Below, piece after piece: positions 25,306 to 39,900 of a stretch of DNA of 64,000 nucleotides. The stretch is from the NCBI GenBank assembly GCA_946699065.1, contig CAMPDV010000322.1, positions 1-64,000 on the forward strand, given 5' to 3'. The notes under the pieces were generated by a model. The model was not told where the DNA came from. It saw only the letters and a program-made list of their open reading frames with translations, and ran no database searches. The position numbers and the translations under genes are program-made. The stretch is from Loxodes magnus (Eukaryota; Ciliophora; Karyorelictea; Loxodida; Loxodidae). Numbering within the stretch: position 1 is the first letter of the stretch; each line of letters starts with the position of its first letter.

Positions 25306-26859
25306 GTTAGATTTAAATTTAACTTTAAGTAAATCAAAAATAGTTAGATTTCGATTTAATTTTAAATAAATCAAAAATAGTTAGATTTAAATTTAATTTT
25401 AAGTAAATCAAAAATAGTTAGATTTCGATTTAATTTTAAGTAAATCAAAAATAGTTAGATTTAGATTTAATTTTAAGTAAATCAAAAATAGTTAGATTTA
25501 AATTTAATTTTAAGTAAATCAAAAATAGTTAGATTTAAATTTAACTTTAAGTAAATCAAAAATAGTTAGATTTCGATTTAATTTTAAGTAAATCAAAAAT
25601 AGTTAGATTTAAATTTAACTTTAAGTAAATCAAAAATAGTTAGATTTAAATTTAATTTTAAGTAAATCAAAAATAGTTAGATTTAAATTTAATTTTAAGT
25701 AAATCAAAAATAGTTAGATTTAAATTTAATTTTAAGTAAATCAAAAATAGTTAGATTTAAATTTAACTTTAAGTATATCAAAAATAGTTATGTTTAAATT
25801 TAATTTTAAGTAAATCAAAAATAGTTAGATTTCGATTTAACTTTAAGTAAGGCAAAAATAGTTAGATTTCGATTTAACTTGAAGTAAATTAAAAATAGTT
25901 AGATTTCGATTTAACTTGAAGTAAATCAAAAATAGTTAGATTTAAATTTAATTTTAAGTAAATCAAAAATAGTTAGATTTAAATTTAATTTTAAGTAAAT
26001 TAAAAATAGTTAGATTTAGATTTAATTTTAAGTAAATCAAAAATAGTTAGATTTAAATTTAATTTTAAGTAAATCAAAAATAGTTAGATTTAGATTTAAT
26101 TTTAAGTAAATCAAAGATAGTTTGATTTAAATTTAATTTTAAGTAAATCAAAAATAGTTAGATTTCGATTTAATTTTAAGTAAATCAAAAATAGTTAGAT
26201 TTCGATTTAATTTTAAGTAAATCAAAAATAGTTAGATTTAAATTTAACTTTAAATAAATCAAAAATAGTTAGATTTAAATTTAATTTTAAGTAAATCAAA
26301 AATAGTTAGATTTAAATTTAATTTTAAGTAAATCAAAAATAGTTAGATTTAAATTTAATTTTAAGTAAATCAAAAATAGTTAGATTTAAATTTAATTTTA
26401 AGTAAATCAAAAATAGTTAGATTTAAATTTAATTTTAAGTAAATCAAAAATAGTTAGATTTAAATTTAATTTTAAGTAAATCAAAAATAGTTAGATTTAA
26501 ATTTAATTTTAAGTAAATCAAAAATAGTTATGTTTAAATTTAATTTTAAGTAAATCAAAAATAGTTAGATTTAAATTTAATTTTAAGTAAATCAAAAATA
26601 GTTAGATTTAAATTTAACTTTAAGTAAATCAAAAATAGTTAGATTTCGATTTAATTTTAAGTAAATCAAAAATAGTTAGATTTAAATTTAACTTTAAGTA
26701 AGGCAAAGATAGTTTGATTTAAATTTAATTTTAAGTAAGGCAAAGATAGTTTGATTTAAATTTAATTTTAAGTAAATCAAAAATAGTTAGATTTCGATTT
26801 AATTTTAAGTAAATCAAAAATAGTTAGATTTAAATTTAATTTTAAGTAAATCAAAAATA

Positions 26860-29800
26860 GTTAGATTTAAATTTAATTTTAAGTAAATCAAAAATAGTTA
26901 GATTTAAATTTAATTTTAAGTAAATCAAAAATAGTTAGATTTAAATTTAATTTTAAGTAAATCAAAAATAGTTAGATTTAAATTTAATTTTAAGTAAATC
27001 AAAAATAGTTAGATTTAAATTTAATTTTAAGTAAATCAAAAATAGTTATGTTTAAATTTAATTTTAAGTAAATCAAAAATAGTTAGATTTAAATTTAATT
27101 TTAAGTAAATCAAAAATAGTTAGATTTAAATTTAACTTTAAGTAAATCAAAAATAGTTAGATTTCGATTTAATTTTAAGTAAATCAAAAATAGTTAGATT
27201 TAAATTTAACTTTAAGTAAGGCAAAGATAGTTTGATTTAAATTTAATTTTAAGTAAGGCAAAGATAGTTTGATTTAAATTTAATTTTAAGTAAATCAAAA
27301 ATAGTTAGATTTCGATTTAATTTTAAGTAAATCAAAAATAGTTAGATTTAAATTTAATTTTAAGTAAATCAAAAATAGTTAGATTTAAATTTAATTTTAA
27401 GTAAATCAAAAATAGTTTGATTTCGATTTAACTTTAAGTAAGGCAAAAATAGTTAGATTTCGATTTAACTTGAAGTAAATTAAAAATAGTTAGATTTCGA
27501 TTTAACTTGAAGTAAATCAAAAATAGTTAGATTTAAATTTAATTTTAAGTAAATCCAAAATAGTTAGATTTAAATTTAATTTTAAGTAAATCAAAAATAG
27601 TTAGATTTAAATTTAATTTTAAGTAAATCAAAAATAGTTAGATTTAAATTTAACTTTAAATAAATCAAAAATAGTTAGATTTAAATTTAATTTTAAGTAA
27701 ATCAAAAATAGTTAGATTTAAATTTAATTTTAAGTAAATCAAAAATAGTTAGATTTAAATTTAATTTTAAGTAAATCAAAAATAGTTAGATTTCGATTTA
27801 ATTTTAAGTAAATCAAAAATAGTTAGATTTCGATTTAATTTTAAGTAAATCAAAAATAGTTAGATTTAAATTTAATTTTAAGTAAATCAAAAATAGTTAG
27901 ATTTAAATTTAATTTTAAGTAAATCAAAAATAGTTAGATTTAAATTTAACTTTAAGTAAATCAAAAATAGTTAGATTTCGATTTAATTTTAAGTAAATCA
28001 AAAATAGTTAGATTTAAATTTAATTTTAAGTAAATCAAAAATAGTTAGATTTAAATTTAACTTTAAATAAATCAAAAATAGTTAGATTTAAATTTAATTT
28101 TAAGTAAATCAAAAATAGTTAGATTTAAATTTAATTTTAAGTAAATCAAAAATAGTTAGATTTAAATTTAATTTTAAGTAAATCAAAAATAGTTAGATTT
28201 AAATTTAACTTTAAGTAAATCAAAAATAGTTAGATTTCGATTTAATTTTAAGTAAATCAAAAATAGTTAGATTTAAATTTAATTTTAAGTAAATCAAAAA
28301 TAGTTAGATTTAAATTTAATTTTAAGTAAATCAAAAATAGTTAGATTTAAATTTAATTTTAAGTAAATCAAAAATAGTTATGTTTAAATTTAATTTTAAG
28401 TAAATCAAAAATAGTTAGATTTAAATTTAATTTTAAGTAAATCAAAAATAGTTAGATTTAAATTTAACTTTAAGTAAATCAAAAATAGTTAGATTTCGAT
28501 TTAATTTTAAGTAAATCAAAAATAGTTAGATTTAAATTTAACTTTAAGTAAGGCAAAGATAGTTTGATTTAAATTTAATTTTAAGTAAGGCAAAGATAGT
28601 TTGATTTAAATTTAATTTTAAGTAAATCAAAAATAGTTAGATTTCGATTTAATTTTAAGTAAATCAAAAATAGTTAGATTTAGATTTAATTTTAAGTAAA
28701 TCAAAAATAGTTATGTTTAAATTTACTTTTAAGTAAATCAAAAATAGTTATGTTTAAATTTAATTTTAAGTAAATCAAAAATAGTTAGATTTAAATTTAA
28801 TTTTAAGTAAATCAAAAATAGTTAGATTTAAATTTAATTTTAAGTAAATCAAAAATAGTTAGATTTAAATTTAATTTTAAGTAAATCAAAAATAGTTAGA
28901 TTTAAATTTAATTTTAAGTAAATCAAAAATAGTTAGATTTAAATTTAATTTTAAGTAAATCAAAAATAGTTAGATTTAAATTTAATTTTAAGTAAATCAA
29001 AAATAGTTAGATTTCGATTTAATTTTAAGTAAATCAAAAATAGTAAGATTTAAATTTAATTTTAAGTAAATCAAAAATAGTTAGATTTAAATTTAATTTT
29101 AAGTAAATCAAAAATAGTTAGATTTAAATTTAATTTTAAGTAAATCAAAAATAGTTAGATTTAAATTTAATTTTAAGTAAATCAAAAATAGTTATGTTTA
29201 AATTTAATTTTAAGTAAATCAAAAATAGTTAGATTTAAATTTAATTTTAAGTAAATCAAAAATAGTTAGATTTAAATTTAATTTTAAGTAAATCAAAAAT
29301 AGTTAGATTTCTATTTAATTTTAAGTAAATCAAAAATAGTTAGATTTAAATTTAATTTTAAGTAAATCAAAAATAGTTAGATTTAAATTTAATTTTAAGT
29401 AAATCAAAAATAGTTAGATTTAAATTTAATTTTAAGTAAATCAAAAATAGTTAGATTTAAATTTAATTTTAAGTAAATCAAAAATAGTTATGTTTAAATT
29501 TAATTTTAAGTAAATCAAAAATAGTTAGATTTAAATTTAATTTTAAGTAAATCAAAAATAGTTAGATTTAAATTTAACTTTAAGTAAATCAAAAATAGTT
29601 AGATTTCGATTTAATTTTAAGTAAATCAAAAATAGTTAGATTTAAATTTAACTTTAAGTAAGGCAAAGATAGTTTGATTTAAATTTAATTTTAAGTAAGG
29701 CAAAGATTGTTTGATTTAAATTTAATTTTAAGTAAATCAAAAATAGTTAGATTTAAATTTAATTTTAAATAAATCAAAAATAGTTAGATTTCGATTTAAT

Positions 29801-31335
29801 TTTAAGTAAATCAAAAATAGTTAGATTTAAATTTAATTTTAAGTAAATCAAAAATAGTTATGTTTAAATTTAATTTTAAGTAAATCAAAAATAGTTAGAT
29901 TTCGATTTAATTTTAAGTAAATCAAAAATAGTTAGATTTAGATTTAATTTTAAGTAAATCAAAAATAGTTAGATTTAAATTTAATTTTAAGTAAATCAAA
30001 AATAGTTAGATTTAAATTTAATTTTAAGTAAATCAAAAATAGTTAGATTTAGATTTAATTTTAAGTAAATCAAAAATAGTTAGATTAAATTTAATTTTAA
30101 GTAAATCAAAAATAGTTAGATTTAAATTTAATTTTAAGTAAATCAAAAATAGTTAGATTTAAATTTAATTTTAAGTAAATCAAAAATAGTTAGATTTAAA
30201 TTTAATTTTAAGTAAATCAAAAATAGTTATGTTTAAATTTAATTTTAAGTAAATCAAAAATAGTTAGATTTAAATTTAATTTTAAGTAAATCAAAAATAG
30301 TTAGATTTAAATTTAATTTTAAGTAAATCAAAAATAGTTAGATTTAAATTTAATTTTAAGTAAATCAAAAATAGTTAGATTTAAATTTAATTTTAAATAA
30401 ATCAAAAATAGTTAGATTTAAATTTAATTTTAAGTAAATCAAAAATAGTTAGATTTAAATTTAATTTTAAGTAAATCAAAAAAAGTTAGATTTCGATTTA
30501 ATTTTAAGTAAATCAAAAATAGTTAGATTTCGATTTAATTTTAAGTAAATCAAAAATACTTAGATTTAGATTTAATTTTAAGTAAATCAAAAATAGTTAG
30601 ATTTAAATTTAATTTTAAGTAAATCAAAAATAGTTAGATTTAAATTTAATTTTAAATAAATCAAAAATAGTTAGATTTCGATTTAATTTTAAGTAAATCA
30701 AAAATAGTTAGATTTAGATTTAATTTTAAGTAAATCGAAAATAGTTAGATTTCGATTTAACTTTAAGTAAATCAAAAATAGTTAGATTTAAATTTAATTT
30801 TAAGTAAATCAAAAATAGTTAGATTTAAATTTAATTTTAAGTAAATCAAAAATAGTTAGATTTAAATTTAATTTTAAATAAATCAAAAATAGTTAGATTT
30901 AAATTTAATTTTAAGTAAATCAAAAATAGTTAGATTTCGATTTAATTTTAAGTAAATCAAAAATAGTTAGATTTAAATTTAATTTTAAGTAAATCAAAAA
31001 TAGTTAGATTTAAATTTAATTTTAAGTAAATCAAAAATAGTTAGATTTAAATTTAAATTTAAGTAAATCAAAAATAGTTAGATTTCGATTTAATTTTAAG
31101 TAAATCAAAAATAGTTAGATTTAAATTTAATTTTAAGTAAATCAAAAATAGTTAGATTTAAATTTAATTTTAAATAAGGCAAAGATAGTTTGATTTAAAT
31201 TTAACTTTAAGTAAGGCAAAAATAGTTATATTTCGATTTAACTTTAAGTAAATCAAAAATAGTTAGATTTCAATTTAATTTTAATCAAATCAAAAATAGT
31301 TAGATTTCGATTTAACTTTAAGTAAATCAAAAATA
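26860..31335 (+). repeat. Copy 1 of a 4.48-kb tandem segmental duplication
   Basis: This 4,476-bp block (121 monomers, one with a single missing base near 30,085) is followed directly by its duplicate. Rare landmarks recur at fixed offsets. The offset is 4,476 bp at the left (GTTATG at 27,045 to 31,521; AAGGC at 27,219 to 31,695). It is 4,217 bp for the rest: AAGGC 28,551 to 32,768; a unique TAGTAAG 29,041 to 33,258; ATCG 30,735 to 34,952; TTAATCAAAT 31,281 to 35,498. The 259-bp change means seven monomers, about 27,375-27,640, are present here and absent from copy 2. Those seven include GTTTG/CGA, two T21G CGA units and a unique ATCC unit. Confidence 0.95.
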
Positions 31336-34300
31336 GTTAGATTTAAATTTAATTTTAAGTAAATCAAAAATAGTTAGATTTAAATTTAATTTTAAGTAAA
31401 TCAAAAATAGTTAGATTTAAATTTAATTTTAAGTAAATCAAAAATAGTTAGATTTAAATTTAATTTTAAGTAAATCAAAAATAGTTAGATTTAAATTTAA
31501 TTTTAAGTAAATCAAAAATAGTTATGTTTAAATTTAATTTTAAGTAAATCAAAAATAGTTAGATTTAAATTTAATTTTAAGTAAATCAAAAATAGTTAGA
31601 TTTAAATTTAACTTTAAGTAAATCAAAAATAGTTAGATTTCGATTTAATTTTAAGTAAATCAAAAATAGTTAGATTTAAATTTAACTTTAAGTAAGGCAA
31701 AGATAGTTTGATTTAAATTTAATTTTAAGTAAGGCAAAGATAGTTTGATTTAAATTTAATTTTAAGTAAATCAAAAATAGTTAGATTTCGATTTAATTTT
31801 AAGTAAATCAAAAATAGTTAGATTTAAATTTAATTTTAAGTAAATCAAAAATAGTTAGATTTAAATTTAACTTTAAATAAATCAAAAATAGTTAGATTTA
31901 AATTTAATTTTAAGTAAATCAAAAATAGTTAGATTTAAATTTAATTTTAAGTAAATCAAAAATAGTTAGATTTAAATTTAATTTTAAGTAAATCAAAAAT
32001 AGTTAGATTTCGATTTAATTTTAAGTAAATCAAAAATAGTTAGATTTCGATTTAATTTTAAGTAAATCAAAAATAGTTAGATTTAAATTTAATTTTAAGT
32101 AAATCAAAAATAGTTAGATTTAAATTTAATTTTAAGTAAATCAAAAATAGTTAGATTTAAATTTAACTTTAAGTAAATCAAAAATAGTTAGATTTCGATT
32201 TAATTTTAAGTAAATCAAAAATAGTTAGATTTAAATTTAATTTTAAGTAAATCAAAAATAGTTAGATTTAAATTTAACTTTAAATAAATCAAAAATAGTT
32301 AGATTTAAATTTAATTTTAAGTAAATCAAAAATAGTTAGATTTAAATTTAATTTTAAGTAAATCAAAAATAGTTAGATTTAAATTTAATTTTAAGTAAAT
32401 CAAAAATAGTTAGATTTAAATTTAACTTTAAGTAAATCAAAAATAGTTAGATTTCGATTTAATTTTAAGTAAATCAAAAATAGTTAGATTTAAATTTAAT
32501 TTTAAGTAAATCAAAAATAGTTAGATTTAAATTTAATTTTAAGTAAATCAAAAATAGTTAGATTTAAATTTAATTTTAAGTAAATCAAAAATAGTTATGT
32601 TTAAATTTAATTTTAAGTAAATCAAAAATAGTTAGATTTAAATTTAATTTTAAGTAAATCAAAAATAGTTAGATTTAAATTTAACTTTAAGTAAATCAAA
32701 AATAGTTAGATTTCGATTTAATTTTAAGTAAATCAAAAATAGTTAGATTTAAATTTAACTTTAAGTAAGGCAAAGATAGTTTGATTTAAATTTAATTTTA
32801 AGTAAGGCAAAGATAGTTTGATTTAAATTTAATTTTAAGTAAATCAAAAATAGTTAGATTTCGATTTAATTTTAAGTAAATCAAAAATAGTTAGATTTAG
32901 ATTTAATTTTAAGTAAATCAAAAATAGTTATGTTTAAATTTACTTTTAAGTAAATCAAAAATAGTTATGTTTAAATTTAATTTTAAGTAAATCAAAAATA
33001 GTTAGATTTAAATTTAATTTTAAGTAAATCAAAAATAGTTAGATTTAAATTTAATTTTAAGTAAATCAAAAATAGTTAGATTTAAATTTAATTTTAAGTA
33101 AATCAAAAATAGTTAGATTTAAATTTAATTTTAAGTAAATCAAAAATAGTTAGATTTAAATTTAATTTTAAGTAAATCAAAAATAGTTAGATTTAAATTT
33201 AATTTTAAGTAAATCAAAAATAGTTAGATTTCGATTTAATTTTAAGTAAATCAAAAATAGTAAGATTTAAATTTAATTTTAAGTAAATCAAAAATAGTTA
33301 GATTTAAATTTAATTTTAAGTAAATCAAAAATAGTTAGATTTAAATTTAATTTTAAGTAAATCAAAAATAGTTAGATTTAAATTTAATTTTAAGTAAATC
33401 AAAAATAGTTATGTTTAAATTTAATTTTAAGTAAATCAAAAATAGTTAGATTTAAATTTAATTTTAAGTAAATCAAAAATAGTTAGATTTAAATTTAATT
33501 TTAAGTAAATCAAAAATAGTTAGATTTCTATTTAATTTTAAGTAAATCAAAAATAGTTAGATTTAAATTTAATTTTAAGTAAATCAAAAATAGTTAGATT
33601 TAAATTTAATTTTAAGTAAATCAAAAATAGTTAGATTTAAATTTAATTTTAAGTAAATCAAAAATAGTTAGATTTAAATTTAATTTTAAGTAAATCAAAA
33701 ATAGTTATGTTTAAATTTAATTTTAAGTAAATCAAAAATAGTTAGATTTAAATTTAATTTTAAGTAAATCAAAAATAGTTAGATTTAAATTTAACTTTAA
33801 GTAAATCAAAAATAGTTAGATTTCGATTTAATTTTAAGTAAATCAAAAATAGTTAGATTTAAATTTAACTTTAAGTAAGGCAAAGATAGTTTGATTTAAA
33901 TTTAATTTTAAGTAAGGCAAAGATTGTTTGATTTAAATTTAATTTTAAGTAAATCAAAAATAGTTAGATTTAAATTTAATTTTAAATAAATCAAAAATAG
34001 TTAGATTTCGATTTAATTTTAAGTAAATCAAAAATAGTTAGATTTAAATTTAATTTTAAGTAAATCAAAAATAGTTATGTTTAAATTTAATTTTAAGTAA
34101 ATCAAAAATAGTTAGATTTCGATTTAATTTTAAGTAAATCAAAAATAGTTAGATTTAGATTTAATTTTAAGTAAATCAAAAATAGTTAGATTTAAATTTA
34201 ATTTTAAGTAAATCAAAAATAGTTAGATTTAAATTTAATTTTAAGTAAATCAAAAATAGTTAGATTTAGATTTAATTTTAAGTAAATCAAAAATAGTTAG

Positions 34301-35552
34301 ATTAAATTTAATTTTAAGTAAATCAAAAATAGTTAGATTTAAATTTAATTTTAAGTAAATCAAAAATAGTTAGATTTAAATTTAATTTTAAGTAAATCAA
34401 AAATAGTTAGATTTAAATTTAATTTTAAGTAAATCAAAAATAGTTATGTTTAAATTTAATTTTAAGTAAATCAAAAATAGTTAGATTTAAATTTAATTTT
34501 AAGTAAATCAAAAATAGTTAGATTTAAATTTAATTTTAAGTAAATCAAAAATAGTTAGATTTAAATTTAATTTTAAGTAAATCAAAAATAGTTAGATTTA
34601 AATTTAATTTTAAATAAATCAAAAATAGTTAGATTTAAATTTAATTTTAAGTAAATCAAAAATAGTTAGATTTAAATTTAATTTTAAGTAAATCAAAAAA
34701 AGTTAGATTTCGATTTAATTTTAAGTAAATCAAAAATAGTTAGATTTCGATTTAATTTTAAGTAAATCAAAAATACTTAGATTTAGATTTAATTTTAAGT
34801 AAATCAAAAATAGTTAGATTTAAATTTAATTTTAAGTAAATCAAAAATAGTTAGATTTAAATTTAATTTTAAATAAATCAAAAATAGTTAGATTTCGATT
34901 TAATTTTAAGTAAATCAAAAATAGTTAGATTTAGATTTAATTTTAAGTAAATCGAAAATAGTTAGATTTCGATTTAACTTTAAGTAAATCAAAAATAGTT
35001 AGATTTAAATTTAATTTTAAGTAAATCAAAAATAGTTAGATTTAAATTTAATTTTAAGTAAATCAAAAATAGTTAGATTTAAATTTAATTTTAAATAAAT
35101 CAAAAATAGTTAGATTTAAATTTAATTTTAAGTAAATCAAAAATAGTTAGATTTCGATTTAATTTTAAGTAAATCAAAAATAGTTAGATTTAAATTTAAT
35201 TTTAAGTAAATCAAAAATAGTTAGATTTAAATTTAATTTTAAGTAAATCAAAAATAGTTAGATTTAAATTTAAATTTAAGTAAATCAAAAATAGTTAGAT
35301 TTCGATTTAATTTTAAGTAAATCAAAAATAGTTAGATTTAAATTTAATTTTAAGTAAATCAAGAATAGTTAGATTTAAATTTAATTTTAAATAAGGCAAA
35401 GATAGTTTGATTTAAATTTAACTTTAAGTAAGGCAAAAATAGTTATATTTCGATTTAACTTTAAGTAAATCAAAAATAGTTAGATTTCAATTTAATTTTA
35501 ATCAAATCAAAAATAGTTAGATTTCGATTTAACTTTAAGTAAATCAAAAATA
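31336..35552 (+). repeat. Copy 2 of the tandem segmental duplication (7 monomers shorter)
   Basis: This 4,217-bp block (114 monomers, one a base short near 34,302) begins where copy 1 ends. It even repeats copy 1's private one-base deletion and odd units (TACTTAG, AAAAAAAG, TTCTATTT, TTATATTT, TTCAATTT). The only clear single-base difference I noticed is an A to G at about 35,363 in copy 2. Such near identity implies a recent event. At 35,553 the next unit is CGA plus T18C/T21G with C30T, and the array changes character. Confidence 0.95.
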
Positions 35553-36989
35553 GTTAGATTTCGATTTAACTTGAAGTAAATTAAAAATAGTTAGATTTCG
35601 ATTTAATTTTAAGTAAATCAAAAATAGTTAGATTTCGATTCAATTTTAAGTAAATCAAAAATAGTTAAATTTCGATTCAATTTTAAGTAAATCAAAAATA
35701 GTTAGATTTCGATTTAATTTTAAGTAAATCAAAAATAGTTAGATTTAAATTTAATTTTAAGTAAATCAAAAATAGTTAGATTTCGATTTAATTTTAAGTA
35801 AATCAAAAATAGTTATGTTTAAATTTAATTTTAAGTAAATCAAAAATAGTTAGATTTCGATTTAATTTTAAGTAAATCAAAAATAGTTAGATTTCGATTT
35901 AACTTTAAGTAAATCAAAAATAGTTAGATTTCGATTTAACTTTAAGTAAATTAAAAATAGTTAGATTTCGATTTAACTTTAAGTAAATCAAAAATAGTTA
36001 GATTTCGATTTAACTTTAAGTAAATCGAAAATAGTTAGATTTCGATTTAACTTTAAGTAAGGCAAAAATAGTTAGATTTAAATTAGATTTTAAGTAAATC
36101 AAAAATAGTTAGATTTCGATTTAATTTTAAGTAAATCAAAAATAGTTAGGTTTAAATTTAATTTTAAGTAAATCAAAAATAGTTAGATTTCGATTTAACT
36201 TTAAGTAAATTAAAAATAGTTAGATTTAAATTTAATTTTAAGTAAATCAAAAATAGTTAGATTTAAATTTAACTTTAAGTAAATCAAAAATAGTTAGGTT
36301 TAAATTTAATTTTAAGTAAATCAAAAATAGTTAGATTTCGATTTAACTTGAAGTAAATCAAAAATAGTTAGATTTAAATTTAATTTTAAGTAAATCAAAA
36401 ATAGTTAGATTTAAATTTAATTTTAAGTAAATCAAAAATAGTTAGGTTTAAATTTAATTTTAAGTAAATCAAAAATAGTTATGTTTAAATTTAATTTTAA
36501 ATAAATCAAAAATAGTTAGATTTAAATTTAATTTTAAGTAAATCAAAAATAGTTAGATTTCGATTTAATTTTAAGTAAATCAAAAATAGTTAGATTTCGA
36601 TTTAACTTTAAGTAAATCAAAAATAGTTAGATTTCGATTTAATATTAAGTAAATAAAAAATAGTTAGATTTAAATTTAACTTTAAGTAAATCAAAAATAG
36701 TTAGATTTCGATTTAACTTTAAGTAAATCAAAAATAGTTAGATTTCGATTTAACTTTAAGTAAATCAAAAATAGTTAGATTTCGATTTAACTTTAAGTAA
36801 ATTAAAAATAGTTAGATTTCGATTCAATTTTAAATAAATCAAAAATAGTTAGATTTAAATTTAATTTTAAGTAAATCAAAAATAGTTAGATTTAAATTTA
36901 ATTTTAAGTAAATCAAAAATAGTTAGATTTAAATTTAATTTTAAGTAAATCAAAAATAGTTAGATTTAAAGTTAATTTTAAGTAAATCA

Positions 36990-39900
36990 AAAATAGTTAG
37001 ATTTCGATTTAACTTTAAGTAAATCAAAAATAGTTAGATTTCGATTTAACTTGAAGTAAATTAAAAATAGTTAGATTTCGATTTAACTTTAAGTAAATCA
37101 AAAATAGTTTGATTTCGATTTAACTTTAAGTAAATCAAAAATAGTTAGATTTCGATTTAATATTAAGTAAATCAAAAATAGTTAGATTTAAATTTAACTT
37201 TAAGTAAATCAAAAATAGTTAGATTTCGATTTAACTTTAAGTAAATCAAAAATAGTTAGATTTCGATTTAACTTTAAGTAAATCAAAAATAGTTTGATTT
37301 AAATTTAACTTGAATTAAATCAAAAATAGTTAGATTTCGATTTAACTTTAAGTAAATCAAAAATAGTTAGATTTCGATTCAATTTTAAGTAAATTAAAAA
37401 TAGTTAGATTTAAATTTAACTTTAAGTAAATCAAAAATAGTTAGATTTCGATTTAATTTTAAGTAAATCAAAAATAGTTAGATTTAAATTTAATTTTAAG
37501 TAAATCAAAAATAGTTAGATTTAAATTTAATTTTAAGTAAATCAAAAATAGTTAGATTTAAATTTAATTTTAAGTAAATCAAAAATAGTTAGATTTAAAT
37601 TTAATTTTAAGTAAATCAAAAATAGTTAGATTTCGATTTAACTTTAAGTAAATCAAAAATAGTTTGATTTAAATTTAATTTTAAGTAAATCAAAAATAGT
37701 TAGATTTCGATTTAACTTTAAGTAAATCAAAAATAGTTAGATTTAAATTTAATTTTAAGTAAATCAAAAATAGTTAGATTTAAATTTAATTTTAAGTAAA
37801 TTAAAAATAGTTAGATTTCGATTTAACTTTAAGTAAATCAAAAATAGTTAGATTTCGATTTAATTTTAAGTAAATCAAAATAGTTAGATTTAAATTTAAT
37901 TTTAAGTAAATCAAAAATAGTTAGATTTCGATTTAATTTTAAGTAAATCAAAAATAGTTAGATTTAAATTTACTTTTAAGTAAATCAAAAATAGTTAGAT
38001 TTAAATTTAATTTTAAGTAAATCAAAAATAGTTAGATTTAAATTTAACTTTAAGTAAATCAAAAATAGTTAGATTTCGATTTAATTTTAAGTAAATCAAA
38101 AATAGTTAGATTTAAATTTAATTTTAAGTAAATCAAAAATAGTTAGATTTAAATTTAACTTTAAGTAAATCAAAATAGTTAGATTTAAATTTAATTTTAA
38201 GTAAATCAAAAATAGTTAGATTTAAATTTAATTTTAAGTAAATCAAAAATAGTTAGATTTAAATTTAATTTTAAGTAAATCAAAAATAGTTAGGTTTAAA
38301 TTTAATTTTAAGTAAATCAAAAAGAGTTAGATTTCGATTTAACTTGAAGTAAATCAAAAATAGTTAGGTTTAAATTTAACTTTAAGTAAATCAAAAATAG
38401 TTAGATTTAAATTTAATTTTAAGTAAATCAAAAATAGTTAGATTTAAATTTAATTTTAAGTAAATCAAAAATAGTTAGGTTTAAATTTAATTTTAAGTAA
38501 ATCAAAAATAGTTAGATTTCGATTTAACTTTAAGTAAATCAAAAATAGTTAGATTTAAATTTAATTTTAAGTAAATCAAAAATAGTTAGATTTAAATTTA
38601 ACTTTAAGTAAATCAAAAATAGTTAGATTTAAATTTAATTTTAAGTAAATCAAAAATAGTTAGATTTAAATTTAATTTTAAGTAAATCAAAAATAGTTAG
38701 GTTTAAATTTAATTTTAAGTAAATCAAAAATAGTTAGATTTCGATTTAACTTTAAGTAAATCAAAAATAGTTAGATTTCGATTTAACTTTAAGTAAATCA
38801 AAAATAGTTTGATTTCGATTTAACTTTAAGTAAATCAAAAATAGTTAGATTTAAATTTAATTTTAAGTAAATCAAAAATAGTTAGATTTAGATTTAATTT
38901 TAAGTAAATCAAAAATAGTTAGATTTAAATTTAATTTTAAGTAAATCAAAAATAGTTAGATTTAAATTTAATTTTAAGTAAATCAAAAATAGTTAGATTT
39001 AAATTTAATTTTAAGTAAATCAAAAATAGTTAGATTTAAATTTAATTTTAAGTAAATCAAAAATAGTTAGATTTAAATTTAACTTTAAGTAAATCAAAAA
39101 TAGTTTGATTTCGATTTAACTTTAAGTAAATCAAAAATAGTTTGATTTAAATTTAACTTTAAGTAAATCAAAAATAGTTAGATTTAAATTTTATTTTAAG
39201 TAAATCAAAAATAGTTAGATTTAAATTTAATTTTAAGTAAATCAAAAATAGTTAGATTTAGATTTAACTTTAAGTAAATCAAAAATAGTTAGATTTAAAT
39301 TTAATTTTAAGTAAATCAAAAATAGTTAGATTTCGATTTAATTTTAAGTAAATCAAAAATAGTTAGATTTCGATTTAACTTTAAGTAAATCAAAAATAGT
39401 TAGATTTCGATTTAACTTGAAGTAAATTAAAAATAGTTAGATTTCGATTTAACTTTAAGTAAATCAAAAATAGTTTGATTTCGATTTAACTTTAAGTAAA
39501 TCAAAAATAGTTAGATTTCGATTTAATATTAAGTAAATCAAAAATAGTTAGATTTAAATTTAACTTTAAGTAAATCAAAAATAGTTAGATTTCGATTTAA
39601 CTTTAAGTAAATCAAAAATAGTTAGATTTCGATTTAACTTTAAGTAAATCAAAAATAGTTAGATTTCGATTTAACTTTAAGTAAATTAAAAATAGTTAGA
39701 TTTCGATTCAATTTTAAGTAAATTAAAAATAGTTAGATTTAAATTTAATTTTAAGTAAATCAAAAATAGTTAGATTTAGATTTAATTTTAAGTAAATCAA
39801 AAATAGTTAGATTTAAATTTAACTTTAAGTAAATCAAAAATAGTTAGATTTAAATTTAATTTTAAGTAAATCAAAAATAGTTAGATTTAAATTTAATTTT

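Larger units (their letters stand above)
19701..35552. repeat. Satellite domain 2: AAA core with CGA, GTTATG and AAGGC units
   Basis: AAA-core units still form the background, but CGA-core units are interspersed every few monomers. GTTATG units (G5T/A6G) and AAGGC units (A28G/T29G with A34G, followed by GTTTG in the next monomer) recur in fixed combinations. A common cassette reads GTTATG unit, AAA unit, AAA plus T18C unit, CGA unit, AAGGC unit, usually a second AAGGC unit, AAA unit, CGA unit. GTTATG units heading this series start at 26,527, 27,045, 28,377, 29,487 and 31,521; all spacings are whole multiples of 37 bp apart from one known single-base deletion. A27T units fade out, the last I saw being near 25,770. 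The right end coincides with the end of the 4.4-kb duplication. Confidence 0.8.

Noticed and set aside
22681-34450. Yeast-type replication origin (ACS) in GTTATG units
   Set aside because: The GTTATGTTTA stretch misses the 11-base consensus by one base, and plain AAA units do equally well. In sequence this AT-rich such matches are expected by chance.
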